From positions 1 through 34,169 of the forward strand of contig PIVW01000007.1 in NCBI GenBank assembly GCA_003353825.1: 34,169 nucleotides of DNA, read 5' to 3'. The position numbers were made by a program, and so were the translations under genes. The stretch is from Chloroflexota bacterium (GTDB lineage Bacteria > Chloroflexota > Anaerolineae > J102). Shown piece by piece: positions 1 through 8,524 of this stretch; the stretch's first letter is position 1; every line of letters starts with the position of its first letter. Below the pieces are notes generated by a model, which was not told the origin of the DNA, did not search any database, and saw only the letters and a program-made list of their open reading frames with translations.

Positions 1-199
1 TGGGTTCTGACGAACTCTTGTTCTCAGCCTATCTGGAGCATTAATCACCCTCTTGTGAAGCGCATAATGCCCCAAATGACAGCTGTAGTTTCTGATTTCA
101 AAGGTGCGAAATATAGGCTTAGAACTAAGAATTGAATAACCTGCGAAACTCTACCCTCAATTCAGGACGTAAATCCGCCTAAATTTCTGCCCTATGTCC
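1..199. other. Gene-free left edge of window, mostly a dispersed repeat
   Basis: No convincing coding frame is seen here. The right half (from about 127) is one copy of a dispersed repeat that ends at the stop codon of the neighbouring lipoprotein gene. The first 120 bases show nothing I can name. The stretch may be the 3' flank of the lipoprotein gene, whose transcript runs leftwards into it, but no hairpin followed by a T-run was found. Confidence 0.5.
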
Positions 200-202
200 T
201 TA
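127..202 (-). repeat. Dispersed ~77-bp repeat, copy A
   Basis: This copy aligns to 26829-26905 with roughly 80% identity by eye, including the shared core TCAATTCAGGACGTAA, and more weakly to the opposite strand at 4539-4622. Its right edge coincides with the TAA stop of the lipoprotein gene. Read on the minus strand it carries AGGAC near its start and GTCCT near its middle, which could pair as a short stem. Function is unknown. Confidence 0.65.
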
Positions 203-2833
203 CTGCGCTTCCTGGTAATTCTGTGCCCAGGCAAAGGGATATTGTGAATTCAGAGGTTGGCCAACAGAATAAACAACCTGTGTAATCGGCTCCGCGTCAC
301 CCAAGCGGTAAACGAGGATCAGATACATGTTTCCTTTCTGACCTCGCTTGGTGGAGTACTTCCGTTGCGCACCACCACCTTTACCGGTCTTCAACTCTTT
401 GGTGTCGACGTACTCAAACTGAAGTTCGCCCCCTTCGGTTCCCTTATTGAGGTAACGGGCCAGTAGAACGGTCTCTTTAGGTTCAAATCCGGCCACACTG
501 AAGGTAACGGCTGTTCCCGGCTGAGTGGAGCGATTCTGCACAATCGCATGTTGCGCGCTGGGTTCGACCACAGTGAAGTTATCCTTGAAGGTCTTACCCC
601 TCCCTTTGATCGTAACCTGATACTCGCCCAATCTTTCATTATTGAGTGCGTACCAATAGGCATAAGCGTAACCATCGGCATTGGCTTTGCGGGTCATGCG
701 GGTGATCTTGCCATTTGGCGCCTTCACATTGATGGTGAATTTCGCCATCGGTTTGAAATCATGCATGACCATGTAGCCGAAGGTTCCCCGCGGCAGTACA
801 TCTGGTAACATACAGATAGTGGGCTCGCCAGGTGTAGCATTGGGGCAGGTCACCGGCGCGCTTTTGTCCACAGCAAAGGCGTAGGTTTCGGGAGGGATCT
901 CGGCAGGGGCTTCACCAGGTGGGATGGGCGTCACCTCTGCTTGGAAAGCTTCCGGCGTAGAGCTTGCCACTTCGACAGCCACCGCTTCAACAGTCGGTTC
1001 GGGTGTCGGTTCTGCAGTTGCTGTCGGTTCTGCAGTTGCTGTCGGTTCTACCACTGCTGTCGGTTCCGCGGTTGCTGTTGGTTCTGCGATAGTGGGTGTC
1101 GGCGCGACAGCAGCAATGACTTCACCCACACGGCCAACATGCAGTGCATAGTACTCGGTCTCTGGTGCAGGTGGTACATCGTAACTAAAGAACGCGATCG
1201 CACTGCTCGGCGTATCCAGGCCCGGGTAGACATAGGTCGGGCCACCTTGAGCGATCACAACATAGCGCCCGGTCTCCAGGCCCTCTGCCTGCTGGAGTGG
1301 TCTGCTGAAATTTCCATTAGCGTTTGTCTTGACCTGCCACTGTTTGACTTTCTCGCCCAAACCCCCAGAGTCTAATTTGTACAGCGCCAGGCCAACCGCT
1401 GCCTTGGCCGGGAAGCCGGTCAGGTAGATATCCCCACCGATGTTGCTCTGATAATCTAGCGGGAAGACCATGGCATGTGGCCGGGTGGCAGGGCCGATAT
1501 CAAAACTAACGCTCGCTCTGCCATTTTCCCCCTGCACCGTAACAGTGGTCTCACCCGATCCTTCACCGGGGGCGCCATACCAGCGGAAGGGGGCGGTACC
1601 ATCCAGACCCGCTGTGATATTGAAGATGGCGGTCTGACCATTGGCCATCTGCACAGCAATACGAGCCTTCTCGCCTGCCTCGAAACCACTGGCACAGCCT
1701 CGCCACCATGTACCGATTTCACCTGCTTCAGGTCCGATACTAACCGCTACGGCATCCGTCTCCAGGCAAGGTGCAGGCTTCAGGTCCGGAAGTGAGAGCT
1801 GCAAAGTGTTGGGGCGAATGCCGGGACTTTGTACCAACTGTGGAGCAGAAAGCCCATCCGGAGATTGCGGCTCAACCTCTGCAACTTCTACCTCTGTTTC
1901 CGTTTCTGGAACTATCTCCTCTTCGCCGGCAGCAACTGCTGTGCGCATCAGGTTGGTCGCTACCATCAAATGATCTTGATCAGGAAGCTGGAGTACGGCT
2001 GGACTGTCCAGATCGGTGCCGGGAGGCAGCAACAGTAACATGTAAGGTCCTGGTGGTAGATCGGATACATCTAGTTCCAGGTCGGCCCGTCCAAAATCGT
2101 CGGCTACCAAACGGGTCGAGATCAGCAGTAGTGCATCATTCTGCGCGGCTTCGCCAGTTGTCGAACGGGGATCCACCAGACTATACAAGGCAAATCGGGC
2201 AGTGCTACCAGGTGATAGGCCGCCAATACCGGCATTGACGATACTGTCATTCTCGCTAAGGGGTTGATTCAAGGCGATGAAGGGACGCGTCGGCTCGATG
2301 ACGGTGAATCCAACTTCACTCGACTCGCCATCATAACTTGCACGGAGTAGCCATTGGCCCGGTTTGTCGTTGGCTGTTAGGGCCAACGAATAGGGTGCTA
2401 TGGGTGCTCCATCCTGGTTGGAACTGATGACATCCCGAATATCTTCATTTCCATCGGGATTCACCAGGGCGAACTCAATAACTGCGCCTTCCGCTGCTCC
2501 AACCGCACAGAATATATGACTCCCTCCCGGTTCAAGCCCATCTTCCGGAAAAGGAGCGCTGCGCAAGCTAAAGTCATCAATTCCTTCCAGACAGATAGGA
2601 TCTACTGCCGGTTTGAGTTCAGAATTGATCTGCAGGGTAATGGGCGCTTGTGCCCTGATGGTTGGTTCAGGCGTGCCGACGGGTGCATCTGGATCCGGCG
2701 TATCAACCGGAGGAGGCACATCAGGGGTCGGTGTGACATTGTCTGCTTCGGGCACGCTGCAACCCGAAAGGAGAAGCAACAGGAGTAGAACGAATACAAG
2801 GTACCAATGTGAGGAACGGCTGCGATCAATCAT
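200..2833 (-). CDS. Large three-module surface lipoprotein
   Basis: Predicted secreted lipoprotein. The start is placed at the ATG at 2833 (MIDRSRSS), because GGAGG lies just upstream; the frame stays open 16 codons further. A basic N-terminus, a leucine-rich segment and the lipobox LLSGC give a class II signal peptide, followed by a Pro/Asp/Thr-rich spacer. The mature chain contains three related units, each with a cysteine pair (for example CLEG..FCAVG, CLET..GCASG, CPNA..ICML), a beta-rich segment, and then a second segment opened by similar sequences (IEPTRPFIAL, IGPATRPHAM, VEPSAQHAIV). A linker of repeated EPTATA hexapeptides precedes the third unit. No enzyme motif is seen. The modules may be Ig-like beta-sandwiches stabilised by disulfides, which is inference. 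A role in the cell envelope or adhesion is plausible but not shown. Confidence 0.8.
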   Translation of the reverse strand: MIDRSRSSHWYLVFVLLLLLLLSGCSVPEADNVTPTPDVPPPVDTPDPDAPVGTPEPTIRAQAPITLQINSELKPAVDPICLEGIDDFSLRSAPFPEDGLEPGGSHIFCAVGAAEGAVIEFALVNPDGNEDIRDVISSNQDGAPIAPYSLALTANDKPGQWLLRASYDGESSEVGFTVIEPTRPFIALNQPLSENDSIVNAGIGGLSPGSTARFALYSLVDPRSTTGEAAQNDALLLISTRLVADDFGRADLELDVSDLPPGPYMLLLLPPGTDLDSPAVLQLPDQDHLMVATNLMRTAVAAGEEEIVPETETEVEVAEVEPQSPDGLSAPQLVQSPGIRPNTLQLSLPDLKPAPCLETDAVAVSIGPEAGEIGTWWRGCASGFEAGEKARIAVQMANGQTAIFNITAGLDGTAPFRWYGAPGEGSGETTVTVQGENGRASVSFDIGPATRPHAMVFPLDYQSNIGGDIYLTGFPAKAAVGLALYKLDSGGLGEKVKQWQVKTNANGNFSRPLQQAEGLETGRYVVIAQGGPTYVYPGLDTPSSAIAFFSYDVPPAPETEYYALHVGRVGEVIAAVAPTPTIAEPTATAEPTAVVEPTATAEPTATAEPTPEPTVEAVAVEVASSTPEAFQAEVTPIPPGEAPAEIPPETYAFAVDKSAPVTCPNATPGEPTICMLPDVLPRGTFGYMVMHDFKPMAKFTINVKAPNGKITRMTRKANADGYAYAYWYALNNERLGEYQVTIKGRGKTFKDNFTVVEPSAQHAIVQNRSTQPGTAVTFSVAGFEPKETVLLARYLNKGTEGGELQFEYVDTKELKTGKGGGAQRKYSTKRGQKGNMYLILVYRLGDAEPITQVVYSVGQPLNSQYPFAWAQNYQEAQ
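1017..1088. repeat. 18-nt tandem repeat coding for EPTATA linker
   Basis: Four consecutive 18-nt units (1017, 1035, 1053 and 1071 onward) differ at a few positions and encode a Pro/Thr/Ala/Glu hexapeptide repeat in the lipoprotein gene. Such repeats can change copy number by slippage, which would lengthen or shorten the linker between its second and third modules. Confidence 0.85.
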
Positions 2834-2960
2834 AGGAGCCTCCAAAGAAGAGGGGGAAGAGTGGATGGAGGATATTAGCAAATTACAATGATAGCCTTTG
2901 GGTGATTACAATAGCAATAGCTACAGTTGGCTATGGGGCGACGAAGCGGAGCGCGCTTAA

Positions 2961-4415
2961 TTAGCCGTTGGCCGTATCGATCATGTTTTGAAGTTCTTGA
3001 ATGAGAGGCGAATACCTGGGGTATCGCTCCCCTAAGTCTGCCAGATCATTGTAGGCAACACCAAAGTATGTGCTACGAGTGAGGGTATCGTCAAACGTGA
3101 GGGTGAGGTCAATAGCCTCTTGATAGGCAACACGCGCTGCATCGGTCTGGCCTGCAGCCAATAAATGTAGAGCTTCGTTAAATGCCAGATCTGGACGTTG
3201 CGGGTCAAGCTGGCGAGCAGCGGCGCTGGCACGTACTGCCGTATCGTAATCCTCGACCAGATACGCAGCCCAACCCAGGTTACCGTGTACATAGATGTCA
3301 TCACGGCCAAATTCCAACGCTTTCTCAAAATCGAGAATCGCGCCCGCCGGATCATCCAATGTAAGCCGATAATAACCACGGTTAAAATAGATATCTGCCA
3401 ATGCCAGCCTCCCAGCATAAGTCAAATTCTCAGATAGCAGGTTGATGGCCTGGTCATATGAGGAAAATGCTGCTGCCCGATCTCCTTGTTGGGCTGCTAT
3501 TTCTGCCAGAGCAAACTGAATCTGCCAGGAATCAGGATGATTACGTAAAGATTGTCTTAGAATCGCGGCGGCGCCATTGATGTCATTCAACTGTGCCAGG
3601 GACGCTGCAAGCCCGAGCGCGGGGGCAGGGTCCTGCGGTGATTGGCCTAGCGCCTCGTTGAAAAGATCTCTTGCAGCCTGCCAATTGCCCTGCACCGGGC
3701 CGGCAATGTAGCCCAACTGCCAGTTCAAACTCGAGCGAAAGTCGTCCATATCAGACCGCTCCTCGATAGGAACCTGGCGTGGCATCAGGCGTTTCGCCTC
3801 TTGTAGTGGACTCAGGGCATCCTCATACGCTTCCTGCCAGAAGTAGCTTTGTCCAATTGTCCAAGCTTGCACATAGCTCAATGGCTGATCAAGCGCTTGT
3901 GGTGCAAAGACATGATACTCGACCGGGTCAAAATAGGGGATAAGTGTAGATCCACCATTGGCAACCGTTTCGGGGGCTGGCAGATAACGTGGTGGGCGCA
4001 AATTGATAGTCGCATGGATATCACTGCCATCGTAGCTGCCGGTCACCATAATCCGCGGGCTGTACACTTGCACTATGTCGGCGATCTCCTCTTCAGAGGG
4101 AGCCCGAGGAAGGGTTTCGATGCGATACAAATCCTCGGCATCTGTGGCTACACGCAGGCTCTCAGCCAGGGATCCACCGATGGCCCGGGGATCACCACCA
4201 TCGCGGTGGAACGGTGCGACTATAGCGAGGAATTCATCTCCTTGAGCGGGTGCAATAACAAGATCTATTGGCTCTTCTACTTCTACCGGCTGCATTTGGC
4301 GGTAGCCAATAAATATAGCACCAACGCCAATAATTAGAAAAACCGCTATTAACACCAGCAACAATAGCTGGCGCGAAGGGCCGCGCTTGGAATATCGAGT
4401 CGTTTCTGAAATCAA
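2961..4415 (-). CDS. Membrane-anchored TPR-repeat protein
   Basis: The protein has a short basic N-terminus, one hydrophobic segment at about residues 17-40 and a long extracytoplasmic part. Residues about 45-160 form a region I do not recognise, with AIVAPFHRDGG and a later IMVTGSYDGSDIHATI strand-like stretch. This resembles the alpha/beta domains placed before TPRs in Chloroflexota proteins that compute a value from parameters. Residues about 185-480 contain helical pairs typical of tetratricopeptide repeats (for example YFWQEAYEDALSPLQEAKRL and ILDFEKALEFGRDDIYVHGN), pointing to a protein-protein scaffold. The start is a TTG with no clear Shine-Dalgarno sequence, so the exact N-terminus is uncertain. 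The gene lies upstream of the lipoprotein gene on the same strand with a gap of about 130 bp, so the two may be co-expressed. Confidence 0.75.
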   Translation of the reverse strand: MISETTRYSKRGPSRQLLLLVLIAVFLIIGVGAIFIGYRQMQPVEVEEPIDLVIAPAQGDEFLAIVAPFHRDGGDPRAIGGSLAESLRVATDAEDLYRIETLPRAPSEEEIADIVQVYSPRIMVTGSYDGSDIHATINLRPPRYLPAPETVANGGSTLIPYFDPVEYHVFAPQALDQPLSYVQAWTIGQSYFWQEAYEDALSPLQEAKRLMPRQVPIEERSDMDDFRSSLNWQLGYIAGPVQGNWQAARDLFNEALGQSPQDPAPALGLAASLAQLNDINGAAAILRQSLRNHPDSWQIQFALAEIAAQQGDRAAAFSSYDQAINLLSENLTYAGRLALADIYFNRGYYRLTLDDPAGAILDFEKALEFGRDDIYVHGNLGWAAYLVEDYDTAVRASAAARQLDPQRPDLAFNEALHLLAAGQTDAARVAYQEAIDLTLTFDDTLTRSTYFGVAYNDLADLGERYPRYSPLIQELQNMIDTANG

Positions 4416-4538
4416 CGTCGGTTTTGGATAAAATAGAGTCGCAGCAAAGCAGTCGTAAGGACTGCTGACAGGCTAGTCTACAGAGCTACTTAACTGAAAG
4501 GGTGGCAACGTTCCGTATGTTATTACAATCTCGATCTT

Positions 4539-4622
4539 AAGAGCTTAGGGCAGAATATCTTACCAATTCTCCTCGTGAAATGACGATAGAGTTCTGCAAG
4601 TTATTGAATTCTCGATCCTAGG
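4539..4622 (+). repeat. Dispersed ~77-bp repeat, divergent copy C
   Basis: On the plus strand this stretch matches the minus-strand reading of the copies at 127-202 and 26829-26905 across its length, best in the second half (GACGATAGAGTTC then GTTAT then ATTCTCG). It is clearly more diverged than the other two copies are from each other. Unlike them it does not abut a gene end. Confidence 0.5.
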
Positions 4623-4781
4623 TGTCACCAAATTGTAGCAGCCAACGCACGGGCACACAACTAGGACAACCTTGAACTGATCAGGTCTAGAGGAAATGCC
4701 GTCAATACATGATTAACACCCTGACATTCACACAATCTAGCCAGGCCTTACCCTCAATGCTGCCGCTGCCCGCAGACGCGT

Positions 4782-4815
4782 TGAGCGCTCACGGCTGCCC
4801 GGCCGTGAGCGCTCA
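4782..4815. repeat. Perfect inverted repeat, 14-bp arms and 6-nt loop
   Basis: The left arm 4782-4795 (TGAGCGCTCACGGC) is exactly complementary to the right arm 4802-4815. Each arm begins or ends with TGAGCGCTCA, which is itself a perfect 10-bp palindrome. No T-run follows on either strand, so a standard intrinsic terminator is unlikely. It could be a protein-binding site or an extruding cruciform. Confidence 0.8.
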
Positions 4816-4959
4816 TCAAAAAGGAGGAGAAGAAGAGATTGCCATCTCTTGACAATTACTATAGCACGTTAAGTAATAACCTACTGGACGCCAAACCTAC
4901 GCTTACCCTACGTAAGATCGGTGATTCCGTATGATAACCTGGCCAGATAGATTCAGGCG

Positions 4960-5871
4960 CTATTGGTTCCAGAAAGGGGCAAGTGAGTGTTGAACCTCTT
5001 CCTCTAGCTCGCCGATCTCATCGGGCCCGGGTAGATGCTTGCGCAGGCGTCGGAAATGTGTAACTAACCATAAGTAAAGGTCCGTGGGCGTCCGATCCTT
5101 AAAGTCCTTAATGACCTCGTTGCGCTCTATAATCTCAAGAATGGGTAGATAAAGCTGCTCGTACCACGCTCTCATCGCTTCAGGCCACTGGCGAGGCTCC
5201 TCTTCATCCCCCCTATTGAGGTAACGGAAGAGGGCGATATGGCGTACAAGACGAGCATAATTACGAGGGTAACTCAAGCGTAAATCCACATCCGGCAAGA
5301 TATCGTCCGCGCCTGTGAGCTTTATAAAATCGGCATAGGCTTCGATGCGCGGTAAGTCGTCAGGCCTAAGATCGGGGTGAAGCGGCACACGTGAGGTCAG
5401 TTCGAGAACATATGCCTGGATGGTTTTATCGCCCCGGCTGCGACTCACCGAGACGCGATGGTGGCCATCTCGCACAAAGTAGATCTCCCCAAGCTTGTAC
5501 AGATCCACGGGCGGCATCGGCAAGCCATGCTGACGTGCCGCCGCCGTCCTCTGCCAACGCTCTCGCAAGGCGCCATGTTTGGGTAGAAAAGAAAGATCGA
5601 AATCATGATAACGATCAACACTGCCCCTGATTGCCTTGAGAGGGACCTCTTGTATCCCCAGATCTACCGGATCGCCTTTAGCTGCCATCTTGCTCAAGGC
5701 CTCGAAAGAGAGCAGGTGGTTGTGGTAGCCACGTAAGAAGGCGACGATATCGTTGAGAAATTCGCGGCTGCGTGCGTGATTGAACTCTCGCGCTGCAGGT
5801 GAATCTGTCCCGTACTGGGCAGACAATTGTGTGCTTCGTCGTTGAAGCTCCTCGGCGTTGAGGTCATTCAT
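4960..5871 (-). CDS. ParB/sulfiredoxin-fold domain protein (orphan)
   Basis: The central part has the typical ParB/Srx core: a linker ending in VPLKAIRGSVDR, then LGEIYFVRDGHHRVSV, where the DGHHR motif is the signature of ParB-like nucleotide-binding domains. The flanking N-terminal (about 1-70) and C-terminal (about 190-303) parts are helical and charged, with no helix-turn-helix that I can recognise. No parA or parS-like cluster is nearby, so chromosome segregation is not supported. Stand-alone proteins of this kind are usually annotated as transcriptional regulators or ParB-like proteins without proven function. The start is the ATG at 5871; a second ATG lies 4 nt downstream but out of frame. 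Confidence 0.75.
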   Translation of the reverse strand: MNDLNAEELQRRSTQLSAQYGTDSPAAREFNHARSREFLNDIVAFLRGYHNHLLSFEALSKMAAKGDPVDLGIQEVPLKAIRGSVDRYHDFDLSFLPKHGALRERWQRTAAARQHGLPMPPVDLYKLGEIYFVRDGHHRVSVSRSRGDKTIQAYVLELTSRVPLHPDLRPDDLPRIEAYADFIKLTGADDILPDVDLRLSYPRNYARLVRHIALFRYLNRGDEEEPRQWPEAMRAWYEQLYLPILEIIERNEVIKDFKDRTPTDLYLWLVTHFRRLRKHLPGPDEIGELEEEVQHSLAPFWNQ

Positions 5872-5995
5872 GTCAGTTGTCCAGTCTATTAAGAATGTCT
5901 CCCCTGAAAAAAGGTCTAACCAAGCAATGAAGGCCGAGACAACAGCAAGAGTGGTGAGTTTGGATGCGCTTTTACACGTGAAACCCCATGTTTAT

Positions 5996-6022
5996 CTCTG
6001 TGATCTCTGCGTCCTTTGCGGT
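5996..6022 (+). repeat. Three degenerate 9-nt tandem units
   Basis: The units CTCTGTGAT, CTCTGCGTC and CTTTGCGGT lie head to tail between the ParB-like gene and the phosphoesterase gene. Similar CTCTGCG-type strings are familiar from intergenic DNA of several bacterial phyla, from memory rather than a search. No function is assigned. Confidence 0.5.
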
Positions 6023-6058
6023 TAATAGGCTATTTTCAGTGGACTCAAGAATGTCTGT

Positions 6059-6721
6059 TCAAAACGCCAGGTCGAGAACCTGGTAAGGATACACGTTGAT
6101 GATATCCGTGTGCTCGTATCGAGTCCGGGTCACTTCCGAAGGCCGGTAGACGTGCTGATGGCCATGCAGCAAATAACGTGGCTTAAACCAACGCATCAGG
6201 GTCAGAAATGCTCGAAATCCGGTATGCGGGCGGTCACTCGCATCATGAATGCCGAAGGGAGGCGAATGTGTAATTAGAAGATCCAGATACCTGCCATAGA
6301 AAAGACGATTGAGAATAAGTGTGGGGGCCAGGCTGAGTATCCGGGTCCACATCTCATTTTGCGAGAACTGATACCTGGGATTCTGATTGTAACGGTGCGA
6401 GCCTTCCAGTCCAACGACAATCAATCCCTCTACAAACTTCACTTGCAGATGCAGATTGATTCCACCGGGTGGTTCTTGCACCACACTGAGGTCAGAGCGG
6501 TGCTCGGCACGATCGTGATTCCCGTGCACGTAATACAAGGGACGGTTGAGGGTAGATATGATGTACTCGAGGTAATAATAAGGCAAGTCACCGCAGGCCG
6601 CTACAAAATCAATGTTCGCCGCTACATTGCGGATACCAGGGCCGTAAATTCGAGGTTCGACACGGTCACTGACAGCGAGGATGCGGTACTGAGAGCGAGG
6701 CGACGTTGGGCGGGTAATCAC
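6059..6721 (-). CDS. Calcineurin-like metallophosphoesterase
   Basis: The metallophosphoesterase motifs appear in order: a first aspartate in ILAVSD near residue 19, AACGDLP, then YYVHGNHDR, a histidine in LLITHSPP, and LLHGHQHVY near the C-terminus. The first motif reads SDR rather than the usual DxH, so one metal ligand looks changed. The other ligands (D, N, H, H, GxH) are present. The substrate cannot be told from sequence. The start is a GTG. It is the third gene after truD and the LON-domain gene, with a 15-nt gap to the latter, so co-transcription is likely. Confidence 0.8.
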   Translation of the reverse strand: MITRPTSPRSQYRILAVSDRVEPRIYGPGIRNVAANIDFVAACGDLPYYYLEYIISTLNRPLYYVHGNHDRAEHRSDLSVVQEPPGGINLHLQVKFVEGLIVVGLEGSHRYNQNPRYQFSQNEMWTRILSLAPTLILNRLFYGRYLDLLITHSPPFGIHDASDRPHTGFRAFLTLMRWFKPRYLLHGHQHVYRPSEVTRTRYEHTDIINVYPYQVLDLAF

Positions 6722-6736
6722 TGTCGATGATGCTAG

Positions 6737-7426
6737 CTAGTTAACGCTCAGCCAATTACCGGTCCCAAACCCGCGTGTCTGCTCGACCTCGATGGTTTTG
6801 CTAATCCAAGACATAAGGTCCAGATCATCGACGAGCAGGTGAGCTTCCTCTATGAGCAGATCAGGCAAATGCGTAGCGGCCAGTAACGCTTGCTTTCGAT
6901 CATTGTTGATCTGTAAAATGATCGCTGCCAGGTAGGCCAGTTGTTCAGGTTCAGGTGGAATCTCGTGGATATGAAAGCGAACTCCTGAGGCTTCTGTCAA
7001 GGCCTCAAGATAATCTTCTAGTAAATGGCCGACAACTTGATGTAAGGCATACGCCGCATCACTTTCAGTATTTGCAAGTGGGTGGGGGACAATCGAGCCT
7101 TGCAAGTAGCTTGCGTCATGTTTGAACCCGCTAATCTGAAATCGTTCACCGCCATAAAGTTGAATGCCATAGGCGCCATCTTCCTGGCGGGCAAACTGAA
7201 CGATATGGGCCAGGGTGCCGATGTGGCAAGGCAGTGGTTCCGGTTCGTCAAGCTTTGAAGGATTGGCCAGGACAATGCCAAAGGGCGATTCTGAGCTAAG
7301 GCAATGCTGGAGCAGATGGCGATAACGTGGCTCAAAAACATACAACTGTTTAACTTGTCCCGGGAATAACACGAGAGGAAAGGGAAACAGGGGAATCTGT
7401 GAGGGAAAAACGTCGGTAGTGGACAT
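6737..7426 (-). CDS. LON N-terminal (substrate-binding) domain protein
   Basis: The protein starts with IPLFPFPLVLFPGQ and EPRYRHLLQ, the hallmark of the LON peptidase N-terminal domain (PF02190), and continues through GTLAHI and GERFQI to the helical end. It has neither an AAA+ module nor a serine-lysine protease domain, so it is a stand-alone LON domain and not a protease. Such proteins are widespread and thought to bind unfolded peptides or act as adaptors; the partner is unknown. It follows truD by 30 nt. A complete Lon protease is encoded separately in this window. Confidence 0.85.
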   Translation of the reverse strand: MSTTDVFPSQIPLFPFPLVLFPGQVKQLYVFEPRYRHLLQHCLSSESPFGIVLANPSKLDEPEPLPCHIGTLAHIVQFARQEDGAYGIQLYGGERFQISGFKHDASYLQGSIVPHPLANTESDAAYALHQVVGHLLEDYLEALTEASGVRFHIHEIPPEPEQLAYLAAIILQINNDRKQALLAATHLPDLLIEEAHLLVDDLDLMSWISKTIEVEQTRGFGTGNWLSVN

Positions 7427-7456
7427 GGTCTAGCGGACTGATGATCAAGTGGCAAT

Positions 7457-8524
7457 CTATTCTGTCGGAACAGAGGCCGTGTCAGGATGGGCGGTTGTAG
7501 TTATATGCTTCATAATATCACGCAAAAGCACGGTGGCATATGCACCTTTGGGCAAGAAAAAACTCAGCGTCAGCCCCTGGGGATGAGGGGCCAAATCGAT
7601 GGGCTGTAAAAATAGGCGACCAGCACGCCGATTCCCTTCCACCCTATTCTGTCTCCACTGCTGCTCTGTTACCGGACTGGTGGACTGAATCTCGGCCTCT
7701 AGTTCGTCGGCAGCTGCCGACGGTGTCCGCATTTTATAGCCGAACAGCGGGCCTGTAAATGTGATTTCCCTACGATCAAATCGGGCTTGATCGATGGCCA
7801 CATCCTCAACCACGAACATGCCACCGGTGTCCGTTTTCTTGGCCAGATCGCCCTCCAGGATGCGATCGAACAGCTGGCAACGGATGCGAATGGCCAGATA
7901 ATCGTTGAACAACTGCGACTGGTAGGCTGAAGCCAGCAGCTTGTGGAGCCATTTGGCTTTTGGCCGCCGTTTTTGGCCCGAGAGGATGGCGAGCCCCTGC
8001 TCTGCGTTATCGCCATAGTTCCCAAAGCGTTGTGCACCGAAGTAATTGGGCATGCCCCGCTCTATAAGTGCGTCGATGATCGTTTGGGCCTGCCCCAGGC
8101 TATCGCCAGCGACAGGATTAAGCAGCGTGATGGTAAAGCGATTACCCAGAAGATGGCCGGGACGAAGCTTTTTGTTGTGCGGTTTCACCCAATGTATCTC
8201 GATGTCCAGATCCTGGTGCAGTTGTTCGGCCTGCTCAGGGCGGACATAAGGAAGAGAAAAGACTTGCGTGGTGCGTGCATGCCGATCTTTGAGCCCAGCA
8301 TAGCCGATGGTTTGCGGTTTGATTCTAAGCACCCGCGCCATATCCTTCACAAGATTTTGAGTCGTCTGTCCCTCACGTGTGATGCGGACATACACATGAT
8401 CTCCCATGCCACTGGGCTCGTACAATGGCACCTCTTCCACAATGAAATGATCTGGTTGCAGCTTGATTTCACCACCAATACCAGGCAGATCTGGGGTGAT
8501 GTAAGGCAAATTAGACAGGGGCAT
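7457..8524 (-). CDS. truD: tRNA pseudouridine(13) synthase TruD
   Basis: TruD converts uridine 13 of tRNA-Glu to pseudouridine in the cytosol. The N-terminal sequence includes the FIVEEVP element and the catalytic motif GLKDRHA. Counting from the ATG at 8524, the catalytic aspartate is residue 80, the number it has in E. coli, which favours this ATG over the TTG two codons upstream. A central YFGAQRFG segment and the TRUD insertion are present, and the length of about 355 residues is normal. It appears to be the first gene of a run with the LON-domain and phosphoesterase genes. No clear Shine-Dalgarno sequence is seen. Confidence 0.93.
   Translation of the reverse strand: MPLSNLPYITPDLPGIGGEIKLQPDHFIVEEVPLYEPSGMGDHVYVRITREGQTTQNLVKDMARVLRIKPQTIGYAGLKDRHARTTQVFSLPYVRPEQAEQLHQDLDIEIHWVKPHNKKLRPGHLLGNRFTITLLNPVAGDSLGQAQTIIDALIERGMPNYFGAQRFGNYGDNAEQGLAILSGQKRRPKAKWLHKLLASAYQSQLFNDYLAIRIRCQLFDRILEGDLAKKTDTGGMFVVEDVAIDQARFDRREITFTGPLFGYKMRTPSAAADELEAEIQSTSPVTEQQWRQNRVEGNRRAGRLFLQPIDLAPHPQGLTLSFFLPKGAYATVLLRDIMKHITTTAHPDTASVPTE

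Larger units (their letters stand above)
4416..4959. other. 544-bp gene-free region between two minus-strand genes
   Basis: No coding frame is convincing on either strand. The region contains a weak third copy of the dispersed repeat (4539-4622), a perfect 14-bp-arm inverted repeat (4782-4815) and a small AGAGAT/ATCTCT hairpin (4834-4849). It should hold the promoter of the TPR gene, but I could not identify -35 and -10 boxes with confidence. Confidence 0.6.

Noticed and set aside
4849..4876. TTGACA as a possible -35 box in the gene-free region
   Set aside because: No acceptable -10 at 16-18 nt, and no plus-strand gene follows.
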